In this document: positions 50,901 through 63,300 of the stretch, in pieces
Position numbering within the stretch: the first letter of the stretch is position 1
How the letters are laid out: the number at the start of each line of letters is the position of its first letter
From: Hippophae tibetana
Lineage: Eukaryota; Streptophyta; Magnoliopsida; Rosales; Elaeagnaceae
DNA length: 64,000 nucleotides
Direction: 5' to 3'
Assembly: GCA_037013495.1 (NCBI GenBank)
Contig: CM072801.1
Coordinates: forward strand, 109,561,816-109,625,815
Position numbers and translations under genes: made by a program
The notes under the pieces: model-generated
Told to the model about the DNA's origin: nothing
The model's input: only the letters and a program-made list of their open reading frames with translations
Databases searched by the model: none

Positions 50901-53900
50901 CTACCTTCACATATCTATTTTAAGAATTTTAGGTCTAAAACATTTTGTGCTTTGGAGGATTTCTCCTCTCTTAAGTCACAATTTCCAAAAAGAGAAAGAA
51001 ATTGTGTCCTTAAAGTCTTGTCTTTTATTTCAATTTTGTAGACATTGTTTTCAACTTTGGATTTCATATCTTATTTTTCTTTAAAATCATGTCTTCTTTT
51101 ACTTTTCTTTGTTTTATGTGTTCCACCTTTCTTTCCTCTTGAGAAAAACAAGATAGCTAATACAGTTCACAGTGTAAAAACAAAAAGAAGGTATTAATTG
51201 TGGTTGTAACTAAAAACTGTTATAACTTTTATTTTGTGCATCGAAATGAGTACTATAACATATCAAATCTGAAGCTCGTTCCGATGCCTAAAAACGCACC
51301 GTAGCAATAGTATATTTCCCCACTTTTGTCAACCCAAATTTCATGGTTCATACTACATAATGATGTCTTAAACTTTGGTCGCACCTTATTTCGTTGTAAT
51401 CTCTTCTTGCTCTTTAGTATTTCAATTTGTTCAGCTTCGCTATATTCTTAGTAATTCAATCTTTTTTATTCCATTGAGTTACAGCGTTCTTAGGTTGTCC
51501 GCAAAAGGGATTCACATCGTTTGGGATCAGAAATTTGGTTGCTGAAAATGGTGTATCTACCTTCACATATCTATTTTAAGAATTTTAGGTTTAAAACATT
51601 TTGTGCTTTGGAGGTTTTCTCCTCTCTTAAGTCACAATTTCCAAAAAGAGAAAGAAATTGTGTCCTTAAAGTCTTGTCTTTTATTTCAATTTTGTAGACA
51701 TTTTTTTCAACTTTGGATTTCATATCTTATTTTTCTTTAAAATCATGTCTTCTTTTACTTTTCTTTGTTTTATGTGTTCCACCTTTCTTTCTTCTTGAGA
51801 AAAACAAGAGAGCTAATACAGTTCACAGTGTAAAAACAAAAAGAAGGTATTAATTGTGGTTGTAACTAAAAACTGTTATAACTTTTATTTTGTGCATCGA
51901 AATGAGTACTATAACATATCAAATCTGAAGCTCCTTCCGATGCCTAAAAACGCACCGTAGCAATAGTATATTTCCCCACTTTTGTCAACCCAAATTTCAT
52001 GGTTCATACTACATAATGATGTCTTAAACTTTGGTCGCACCTTATTTCGTTGTAATCTCTTCTTGCTCTTTAGGATTTCAATTTGTTCATCTTAGCCATA
52101 TTCTTAGTAATTCAATCTTTCTTATTCCATTGAGTTCCAGCGTTCTTAGGTTGTCCGCAAAAGGGATTCGCATAGTTTGGGATCATAACCTTGGTTGCTG
52201 AAAAATGGAGTATCTACCTTCACATATCTATTTTTATAATTTTAGGTATAAAAAAGTTTGTGCTTTGGAGGTTTTCTCCTCTCTTAAGTCACAATTTCCA
52301 AAAAGAGAAAGAAATTGTGTCCTTAAAGTCTTGTCTTTTATTTCAATTTTGTTGACATTCTTTTCCACTTTGGATTTCATATCTTATTTTTCTTTAAAAT
52401 CTTGTCATCTTTTACTTTTCTTTGTTTTATGTGTTCCACCTTTCTTTCTTCTTGAGAAAAATAAGAGAGCTAATACAGTTCACAGTGTAAAAACAAAAAG
52501 AAGGTATTAATTGTGGTTGTAACTAAAAACTGTTATAACTTTTATTTTCTGCATCGAAATGAGTACTATAACATATCAAATCTGAAGCTCGTTCCGATGC
52601 CTATAAACGCACCGTAGCAATAGTATATTTACCCACTTTTGTCAACCCAAATTTCATGGTTCATACTACATAATGATGTCTTAAACTTTGGTCGCACCTT
52701 ATTTCGTTGTAATCTCTTCTTACTCTTTAGTATTTCAATTTGTTCATCTTCGCCATATTCTTAGTAATTCAAAATTTTTTATTCCTTTGAGTTACAGCGT
52801 TCTTAGGTTGTCCGCAAAAGGGATTCACATCGTATGGGATCATAAATTTGGTTGCTGAAAATGGTGTATCTACCTTCACATATCTATTTTAAGAATTTTA
52901 GGTTTAAAACATTTTGTGCTTTGGAGGTTTTCTCCTCTCTTAAGTCACAATTTTCAAAAAGAGAAAGAAATTGTGTCCTTAAAGTCTTGTCTTTTATTTC
53001 AATTTTGTAGACATTTTTTTCAACTTTGGATTTCATATCTTATTTTTCTTTAAAATCATGTCTTCTTTTACTTTTCTTTGTTTTATGTGTTCCACCTTTC
53101 TTTCTTCTTGAGAAAAACAAGAGAGCTAATACAGTTCACAGTGTAAAAACAAAAAGAAGGTATTAATTGTGGTTGTAACTAAAAACTGTTATAACTTTTA
53201 TTTTGTGCATCGAAATGAGTACTATAACATATCAAATCTGAAGCTCGTTCCGATGCCTAAAAACGCACCGTAGCAATAGTATATTTCCCCACTTTTGTCA
53301 ACCCAAATTTCATGGTTCATACTACATAATGATGTCTTAAACTTTGGTCGCACCTTATTTCGTTGTAATCTCTTCTTGTTCTTTAGGATTTCAATTTGTT
53401 CATCTTCGCCATATTCTTAGCAATTCAATCTTTCTTATTCCATTGAGTTACAGCGTTCTTAGGTTGTCCGCAAAAGGGATTCACATCGTTTGGGATCATA
53501 AATTTGGTTGCTGAAAATGGTGTATCTACCTTCACATATCTATTTTAAGAATTTTAGGTTTAAAACATTTTGTGCTTTGGAGGTTTTCTCCTCTCTTAAG
53601 TCACAATTTCCAAAAAGAGAAAGAAATTGTGTCCTTAAAGTCTTGTCTTTTATTTCAATTTTGTAGACATTGTTTTCAACTTTGGATTTCATATCTTATT
53701 TTTCTTTAAAATCATGTCTTCTTTTACTTTTCTTTGTTTTATGTGTTCCACCTTTCTTTCTTCTTGAGAAAAACAAGAGAGCTAATACAGTTCACAGTGT
53801 AAAAACAAAAAGAAGGTATTAATTGTGGTTGTAACTAAAAACTGTTATAACATTTATTTTGTGCATCGAAATGAGTACTATAACATATCAAATCTGAAGC

Positions 53901-56453
53901 TCGTTCCGATGCCTATAAACGCACCGTAGCAATAGTATATTTCCCCACTTTTGTCAACCCAAATTTCATGGTTCATACTACATAATGATGTCTTAAACTT
54001 TGGTCGCACCTTATTTCGTTGTAATCTCTTCTTGTTCTTTAGGATTTCAATTTGTTCATCTTCGCCATATTCTTAGCAATTCAATCTTTCTTATTCCATT
54101 GAGTTGCAGGGTTCTTAGGTTGTCCGCAAAAGGGATTCGCATCGTTTGGTATCATAACCTTGGTTGCTGAAAATGGTGTATCTACCTTCACATATCTATT
54201 TTAAGAATTTTAGGCCTAAAACATTTTGTGCTTTGGAGGATTTCTCCTCTCTTAAGTCACAATTTCCAAAAAGAGAAAGAAATTGTGTCCTTAAAGTCTT
54301 GTCTTTTATTTCAATTTTGTAGACATTGTTTTCAACTTTGGATTTCATATCTTATTTTCTTTAAAATCATGTCTTCTTTTACTTTTCTTTGTTTTATGTG
54401 TTCCACCTTTCTTTTCTCTTGAGAAAAACAAGAGCGCTAATACAGTTCATAGTGTAAAAACAAAAAGAAGGTATTAATTGTGGTTGTAACTAAAAACTGT
54501 TATAACTTTTATTTTGTGCATCGAAATGAGTACTATAACATATCAAATCTGAAGCTCGTTCCGATGCCTAAAAACGCACCGTAGCAATAGTATATTTCCC
54601 CACTTTTGTCAACCCAAATTTCATGGTTCATACTACATAATGATGTCTTAAACTTTGGTCGCACCTTATTTCGTTGTAATCACTTCTTGCTCTTTAGTAT
54701 TTCAATTTGTTCATCTTCTCCATATTCTTAGTAATTCAATCTTTTTTATTCCATTGAGTTACAGCGTTCTTAGGTTGTCCGCAAAAGGGATTCACATCGT
54801 TTGGGATCATAAATTTGGTTGCTGAAAATGGTGTATCTACCTTCACATATCTATTTTAAGAATTTTAGGTTTAAAACATTTTGTGCTTTGGAGGTTTTCT
54901 CCTCTCTTAAGTCACAATTTCCAAAAAGAGAAAGAAATTGTGTCCTTAAAGTCTTGTCTTTTATTTCAATTTTGTAGACATTGTTTTCAACTTTGGATTT
55001 CATATCTTATTTTTCTTTAAAATCATGTCTTCTTTTACTTTTCTTTGTTTTATGTGTTCCACCTTTCTTTCTTCTTGAGAAAAACAAGAGAGCTAATACA
55101 GTTCACAGTGTAAAAACAAAAAGAAGGTATTAATTGTGGTTGTAACTAAAAACTGTTATAACTTTTATTTGGTGCATCGAAATGAGTACTATAACATATC
55201 AAATCTGAAGCTCCTTCGGATGCCTAAAAACGCAACGTAGCAATATTATATTTCCCCACTTTTGTCAACCCAAATTTCATGGTTCATACTACATAATGAT
55301 GTCTTATACTTTGGTCGCACCTTATTTCGTTGTAATCTCTTCTTCATCTTTAGTATTTCAATTTGTTCATCTTGGCCATATTCTTAGTAATTAAATCTTT
55401 TTTATTCCATTGAGTTACAACGTTCTTAGGTTGTCCGCAAAAGGGATTCGCATCGTTTGGGATCATAACCTTGGTTGCTGAAAATGGTGTATCTACCTTC
55501 ACATATCTATTTTTAGAATTTTAAATTTAAAACATTTTGTGCTTTGGATGTTTTCTCCTCTCTTAAGTCACAATTTCCAAAAAGAGAAAGAAATTGTGTC
55601 CTTAAAGTCTTGTGTTTTATTTCAATTTTGTAGACATTGGTTTCAACTTTGGATTTCATATCTTATTTTTCTTTAAAATCTTGTCATCTTTTACTTTTCT
55701 TTGTTTTATGTGTTCCACCTTTCTTTCTTCTTGAGAAAAACAAGAGAGCTAATACAGTTCACAGTGTAAAAACAAAAAGAAGGTATTAATTGTGGTTGTA
55801 ACTAAAAACTGTTATAACTTTTATTTTGTGCATCGAAATGAGTACTATAACATATCAAATCTGAAGCTCCTTCCGATGCCTAAAAACGCACCGTAGCAAT
55901 AGTATATTTCCCCACTTTTGTCAACCCAAATTTCATGGTTCATACTACATAATGATGTCTTAAATTTTGGTCGCACCTTATTTCGTTGTAATCTCTTCTT
56001 GCTCTTTAGGATTTCAATTTGTTCATCTTCGCCATATTCTTAGCAATTCAATCTTTCTTATTCCATTGAGTTGCAGCGTTCTTAGGTTGTCCGCAAAAGG
56101 GATTCACATCGTTTGGGATCATAAATTTGGTTGCTGAAAATGGTGTATCTACCTTCACATATCTATTTTAAGAATTTTAGGTTTAAAACATTTTGTGCTT
56201 TGGAGGTTTTCTCCTCTCTTAAGTGACAATTTCCAAAAAGAGAAAGAATTTGTGTCCTTAAAGTCTTGTCTTTTATTTCAATTTTGTTGACATTGTTTTC
56301 CACTTTGGATTTCATATCTTATTTTTCTTTAAAATCTTGTCATCGTTTACTTTTCTTTGTTTTATGTGTTCCACCTTTCTTTCTTCTTGAGAAAAACAAG
56401 AGAGCTAATACAGTTCACAGTGTAAAAACAAAAAGAAGGTATTAATTGTGGTT
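47927..56453 (+). repeat. Nine-monomer (5,904-bp) repeat: M74-M77 copied at M83-M86
   Basis: 47927-50549 and 53831-56453 share s, t, u and v monomers in the same order. The s pair is striking: both have the rare tttggtatcataac, aggcctaaaac, ggaggatttctcc, the 1-bp loss in cttattttcttt, cttttctcttgag and caagagcgc. The t pair is looser (M84 has cttctccat and atcacttc; M75 has atgtattcc and gaaaaagaag). M85 has gathered its own changes relative to M76 (cttggccat, gttacaacg, ggatgttttc). Confidence 0.8.
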
Positions 56454-59400
56454 GTAACTAAAAACTGTTATAACTTTTATTTTGTGCATCGAAATGAGTA
56501 CTATAACATATCAAATCTGAAGCTCCTTCCGATGCCTAAAAACGCACCGTAGCAATAGTATATTTCCCCACTTTTGTCAACCCAAATTTCATGGTTCATA
56601 CTACATAATGATGTCTTAAATTTTGGTCGCACCTTATTTCGTTGTAATCTCTTCTTGCTCTTTAGGATTTCAATTTGTTCATCTTCGCCATATTCTTAGC
56701 AATTCAATCTTTCTTATTCCATTGAGTTGCAGCGTTCTTAGGTTGTCCGCAAAAGGGATTCACATCGTTTGGGATCATAAATTTGGTTGCTGAAAATGGT
56801 GTATCTACCTTCACATATCTATTTTAAGAATTTTAGGTTTAAAACATTTTGTGCTTTGGAGGTTTTCTCCTCTCTTAAGTCACAATTTCCAAAAAGAGAA
56901 AGAATTTGTGTCCTTAAAGTCTTGTGTTTTATTTCAATTTTGTAGACATTGGTTTCAACTTTGGATTTCATATCTTATTTTTCTTTAAAATCTTGTCATC
57001 TTTTACTTTTCTTTGTTTTATGTGTTCCACCTTTCTTTCTTCTTGAGAAAAACAAGAGAGCTAATACAGTTCACAGTGTAAAAACAAAAAGAAGGTATTA
57101 ATTGTGGTTGTAACTAAAAACTGTTATAACTTTTATTTGGTGCATCGAAATGAGTACTATAACATATCAAATCTGAAGCTCCTTCCGATGCCTAAAAACG
57201 CACCGTAGCAATAGTATATTTCCCCACTTTTGTCAACCCAAATTTCATGGTTCATACTACATAATGATGTCTTAAATTTTGGTCGCACCTTATTTCGTTG
57301 TAATCTCTTCTTGCTCTTTAGGATTTCAATTTGTTCATCTTCGCCATATTCTTAGCAATTCAATCTTTCTTATTCCATTGAGTTGCAGCGTTCTTAGGTT
57401 GTCCGCAAAAGGGATTCACATCGTTTGGGATCATAAATTTGGTTGCTGAAAATGGTGTATCTACCTTCACATATCTATTTTAAAAATTTTAGGTTTAAAA
57501 CATTTTGTGCTTTGGAGGTTTTCTCCTCTCTTAAGTCACAATTTCCAAAAAGAGAAAGAATTTGTGTCCTTAAAGTCTTGTCTTTTATTTCAATTTTGTT
57601 GACATTGTTTTCCACTTTGGATTTCATATCTTATTTTTCTTTAAAATCTTGTCATCGTTTACTTTTCTTTGTTTTATGTGTTCCACCTTTCTTTCTTCTT
57701 GAGAAAAACAAGAGAGCTAATACAGTTCACAGTGTAAAAACAAAAAGAAGGTATTAATTGTGGTTGTAACTAAAAACTGTTATAACTTTTATTTTGTGCA
57801 TCGAAATGAGTACTATAACATATCAAATCTGAAGCTCGTCCCGATGCCTATAAACGCACAGTAGCAATAGTATATTTCCCCAATTTTGTCAACTCAAATT
57901 TCATGGTTCATACTACATAATGATGTCTTAAACTTTGGTCGCACCTTATTTCGTTGTAATCTCTTCTTGCTCTTTAGGATTTCAATTTGTTCATCTTCGC
58001 CATATTCTTAGCAATTCAATCTTTCTTATTCCATTGAGTTGCAGCGTTCTTAGGTTGTCCGCAAAAGGGATTCGCATCGTTTGGGATCATAACCTTGGTT
58101 GCTGAAAATGGTGTATCTACCTTCACATATCTATTTTAAGAATTTTAGGTCTAAAACATTTTGTGCTTTGGAGGATTTCTCCTCTCTTAAGTCACAATTT
58201 CCAAAAAGAGAAAGAAATTGTGTCCTTAAAGTCTTGTCTTTTATTTCAATTTTGTAGACATTGTTTTCAACTTTGGATTTCATATCTTATTTTTCTTTAA
58301 AATCATGTCTTCTTTTACTTTTCTTTGTTTTATGAGTTCCACCTTTCTTTCTTCTTGAGAAAAACAAGAGAGCTAATACAGTTCACAGTGTAAAAACAAA
58401 AAGAAGGTATTAATTGTGGTTGTAACTAAAACCTGTTATAACTTTTATTTTGTGCATCGAAATGAGTACTATAACATATCAAATCTGAAGCTCGTTCCGA
58501 TGCCTAAAAACGCACCGTAGCAATAGTATATTTCCCCACTTTTGTCAACCCAAATTTCATGGTTCATACTACATAATGATGTCTTAAACTTTGGTCGCAC
58601 CTTATTTCGTTGTAATCTCTTCTTGCTCTTTAGGATTTCAATTTGTTCATCTTAGCCATATTCTTAGTAATTCAATCTTTCTTATTCCATTGAGTTGCAG
58701 CGTTCTTAGGTTGTCCGCAAAAGGGATTCGCATCGTTTGGGATCATAACCTTGGTTGCTGAAAATGGTGTATCTACCTTCACATATCTATTTTAAGAATT
58801 TTAGGTCTAAAACATTTTGTGCTTTGGAGGATTTCTCCTCTCTTAAGTCACAATTTCCAAAAAGAGAAAGAAATTGTGTCCTTAAAGTCTTGTCTTTTAT
58901 TTCAATTTTGTAGACATTGTTTTCAACTTTGCATTTCATATCTTATTTTTCTTTAAAATCATGTCTTCTTTTACTTTTCTTTGTTTTATGTGTTCCACCT
59001 TTCTTTCTTCTTGAGAAAAACAAGAGAGCTAATACAGTTCATAGTGTAAAAACAAAAAGAAGGTATTAATTGTGGTTGTAACTAAAAACTGTTATAACTT
59101 TTATTTTGTGCATCGAAATGAGTACTATAACATATCAAATCTGAAGCTCCTTCCGATGCCTAAAAACGCACCGTAGCAATAGTATATTTCCCCACTTTTG
59201 TCAACCCAAATTTCATGGCTCATACTACATAATGATGTCTTAAACTTTGGTCGCACCTTATTTCGTTGTAATCTCTTCTTGCTCTTTAGGATTTCAATTT
59301 GTTCATCTTAGCCATATTCTTAGTAATTCAATCTTTCTTATTCCATTGAGTTCCAGCGTTCTTAGGTTGTCCGCAAAAGGGATTCGCATCGTTTGGGATC

Positions 59401-60389
59401 ATAACCTTGGTTGCTGAAAATGGTGTATCTACCTTCACATATCTATTTTTAGAATTTTAGGTTTAAAACATTTTGTGCTTTGGAGGTTTTCTCCTCTCTT
59501 AAGTCACAATTTCCAAAAAGAGAAAGAAATTGTGTCCTTAAAGTCTTGTCTTTTATTTCAATTTTGTTGACATTCTTTTCCACTTTGGATTTCATATCTT
59601 ATTTTTCTTTAAAATCTTGTCATCTTTTACTTTTCTTTGTTTTATGTGTTCCACCTTTCTTTCTTCTTGAGAAAAATAAGGGAGCTAATACAGTTCACAG
59701 TGTAAAAACAAAAAGAAGGTATTAATTGTGGTTGTAACTAAAAACTGTTATAACTTTTATTTTGTGCATCGAAATGAGTACTATAACATATCAAATCTGA
59801 AGCTCGTTCCGATGCCTATAAACGCACCGTAGCAATAGTATATTTCCCCACTTTTGTCAACCCAAATTTCATGGTGCATACTACATAATGATGTCTTAAA
59901 CTTTGGTCGCACCTTATTTCGTTGTAATCTCTTCTTGCTCTTTAGGATTTCAATTTGTTCATCTTAGCCATATTCTTAGTAATTCAATCTTTTTTATTCC
60001 ATTGAGTTACAGCGTTCTTAGGTTGTCCGCAAAAGGGATTCGCATCGTTTGGGATCATAACCTTGGTTGCTGAAAATGGTGTATCTACCTTCACATATCT
60101 ATTTTTAGAATTTTAGGTTTAAAACATTTTGTGCTTTGGAGGTTTTCTCCTCTCTTAAGTCACAATTTCCAAAAAGAGAAAGAAATTGTGTCCTTAAAGT
60201 CTTGTCTTTTATTTCAATTTTGTAGACATTGTTTTCAACTTTGGATTTCATATCTTATTTTTCTTTAAAATCATGTCTTCTTTTACTTTTCTTTGTTTTA
60301 TGTGTTCCACCTTTCTTTCTTCTTGAGAAAAACAAGAGAGCTAATACAGTTCACAGTGTAAAAACAAAAAGAAGGTATTAATTGTGGTT
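55142..60389 (+). repeat. 5,248-bp eight-monomer HOR, copy 1 (M85-M92)
   Basis: Order: u (M85), v (M86), v/u hybrid (M87), v (M88), w (M89), then M90 (cttagcc with gttgcagcg), M91 (gttgacattcttttcc, aaaataaggg) and M92 (ggtgcat, gcctataaac). All spacings are 656 bp. Compared with the shorter u-v-w at 49238-51205, two monomers (1,312 bp) have been added inside. The same eight-monomer pattern restarts at 60390. The M89/M90 border (atgagttcc, then aaaacctg) resembles the M73/M74 border, a possible conversion tract. Confidence 0.83.
56454..57109 (+). repeat. Hybrid monomer M87 (v joined to u within 20 bp)
   Basis: The left part is v (cttaaattttgg, gttgcagcg, attcacatcg, agaatttgtg with T at 56905). 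The right part is u (cttgtgttttatttc with G at 56926, gtagacattggtttc, aaaatcttgtcatc). The exchange therefore lies within 56906-56925, immediately right of the hairpin dyad. M95 (61702-62357) is the same hybrid inherited by the second HOR copy, so the exchange is older than the 5,248-bp duplication. Confidence 0.78.
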
Positions 60390-63300
60390 GTAACTAAAAA
60401 CTGTTATAACTTTTATTTGGTGCATCGAAATGAGTACTATAACATATCAAATCTGAAGCTCCTTCGGATGCCTAAAAACGCAACGTAGCAATATTATATT
60501 TCCCCACTTTTGTCAACCCAAATTTCATGGTTCATACTACATAATGATGTCTTATACTTTGGTCGCACCTTATTTCGTTGTAATCTCTTCTTCATCTTTA
60601 GTATTTCAATTTGTTCATCTTAGCCATATTCTTAGTAATTAAATCTTTTTTATTCCATTGAGTTACAGCGTTCTTAGGTTGTCCGCAAAAGGGATTCGCA
60701 TCGTTTGGGATCATAACCTTGGTTGCTGAAAATGGTGTATCTACCTTCACATATCTATTTTTAGAATTTTAAATTTAAAACATTTTGTGCTTTGGAGGTT
60801 TTCTCCTCTCTTAAGTCACAATTTCCAAAAAGAGAAAGAAATTGTGTCCTTAAAGTCTTGTGTTTTATTTCAATTTTGTAGACATTGGTTTCAACTTTGG
60901 ATTTCATATCTTATTTTTCTTTAAAATCTTGTCATCTTTTACTTTTCTTTGTTTTATGTGTTCCACCTTTCTTTCTTCTTGAGAAAAACAAGAGAGCTAA
61001 TACAGTTCACAGTGTAAAAACAAAAAGAAGGTATTAATTGTGGTTGTAACTAAAAACTGTTATAACTTTTATTTTGTGCATCGAAATGAGTACTATAACA
61101 TATCAAATCTGAAGCTCCTTCCGATGCCTAAAAACGCACCGTAGCAATAGTATATTTCCCCACTTTTGTCAACCCAAATTTCATGGTTCATACTACATAA
61201 TGATGTCTTAAATTTTGGTCGCACCTTATTTCGTTGTAATCTCTTCTTGCTCTTTAGGATTTCAATTTGTTCATCTTCGCCATATTCTTAGCAATTCAAT
61301 CTTTCTTATTCCATTGAGTTGCAGCGTTCTTAGGTTGTCCGCAAAAGGGATTCACATCGTTTGGGATCATAAATTTGGTTGCTGAAAATGGTGTATCTAC
61401 CTTCACATATCTATTTTAAGAATTTTAGGTTTAAAACATTTTGTGCTTTGGAGGTTTTCTCCTCTCTTAAGTCACAATTTCCAAAAAGAGAAAGAATTTG
61501 TGTCCTTAAAGTCTTGTCTTTTATTTCAATTTTGTTGACATTGTTTTCCACTTTGGATTTCATATCTTATTTTTCTTTAAAATCTTGTCATCGTTTACTT
61601 TTCTTTGTTTTATGTGTTCCACCTTTCTTTCTTCTTGAGAAAAACAAGAGAGCTAATACAGTTCACAGTGTAAAAACAAAAAGAAGGTATTAATTGTGGT
61701 TGTAACTAAAAACTGTTATAACTTTTATTTTGTGCATCGAAATGAGTACTATAACATATCAAATCTGAAGCTCCTTCCGATGCCTAAAAACGCACCGTAG
61801 CAATAGTATATTTCCCCACTTTTGTCAACCCAAATTTCATGGTTCATACTACATAATGATGTCTTAAATTTTGGTCGCACCTTATTTCGTTGTAATCTCT
61901 TCTTGCTCTTTAGGATTTCAATTTGTTCATCTTCGCCATATTCTTAGCAATTCAATCTTTCTTATTCCATTGAGTTGCAGCGTTCTTAGGTTGTCCGCAA
62001 AAGGGATTCACATCGTTTGGGATCATAAATTTGGTTGCTGAAAATGGTGTATCTACCTTCACATATCTATTTTAAGAATTTTAGGTTTAAAACATTTTGT
62101 GCTTTGGAGGTTTTCTCCTCTCTTAAGTCACAATTTCCAAAAAGAGAAAGAATTTGTGTCCTTAAAGTCTTGTGTTTTATTTCAATTTTGTAGACATTGG
62201 TTTCAACTTTGGATTTCATATCTTATTTTTCTTTAAAATCTTGTCATCTTTTACTTTTCTTTGTTTTATGTGTTCCACCTTTCTTTCTTCTTGAGAAAAA
62301 CAAGAGAGCTAATACAGTTCACAGTGTAAAAACAAAAAGAAGGTATTAATTGTGGTTGTAACTAAAAACTGTTATAACTTTTATTTTGTGCATCGAAATG
62401 AGTACTATAACATATCAAATCTGAAGCTCCTTCCGATGCCTAAAAACGCACCGTAGCAATAGTATATTTCCCCACTTTTGTCAACCCAAATTTCATGGTT
62501 CATACTACATAATGATGTCTTAAATTTTGGTCGCACCTTATTTCGTTGTAATCTCTTCTTGCTCTTTAGGATTTCAATTTGTTCATCTTCGCCATATTCT
62601 TAGCAATTCAATCTTTCTTATTCCATTGAGTTGCAGCGTTCTTAGGTTGTCCGCAAAAGGGATTCACATCGTTTGGGATCATAAATTTGGTTGCTGAAAA
62701 TGGTGTATCTACCTTCACATATCTATTTTAAGAATTTTAGGTTTAAAACATTTTGTGCTTTGGAGGTTTTCTCCTCTCTTAAGTCACAATTTCCAAAAAG
62801 AGAAAGAATTTGTGTCCTTAAAGTCTTGTCTTTTATTTCAATTTTGTTGACATTGTTTTCCACTTTGGATTTCATATCTTATTTTTCTTTAAAATCTTGT
62901 CATCGTTTACTTTTCTTTGTTTTATGTGTTCCACCTTTCTTTCTTCTTGAGAAAAACAAGAGAGCTAATACAGTTCACAGTGTAAAAACAAAAAGAAGGT
63001 ATTAATTGTGGTTGTAACTAAAAACTGTTATAACTTTTATTTTGTGCATCGAAATGAGTACTATAACATATCAAATCTGAAGCTCGTCCCGATGCCTATA
63101 AACGCACAGTAGCAATAGTATATTTCCCCAATTTTGTCAACTCAAATTTCATGGTTCATACTACATAATGATGTCTTAAACTTTGGTCGCACCTTATTTC
63201 GTTGTAATCTCTTCTTGCTCTTTAGGATTTCAATTTGTTCATCTTCGCCATATTCTTAGCAATTCAATCTTTCTTATTCCATTGAGTTGCAGCGTTCTTA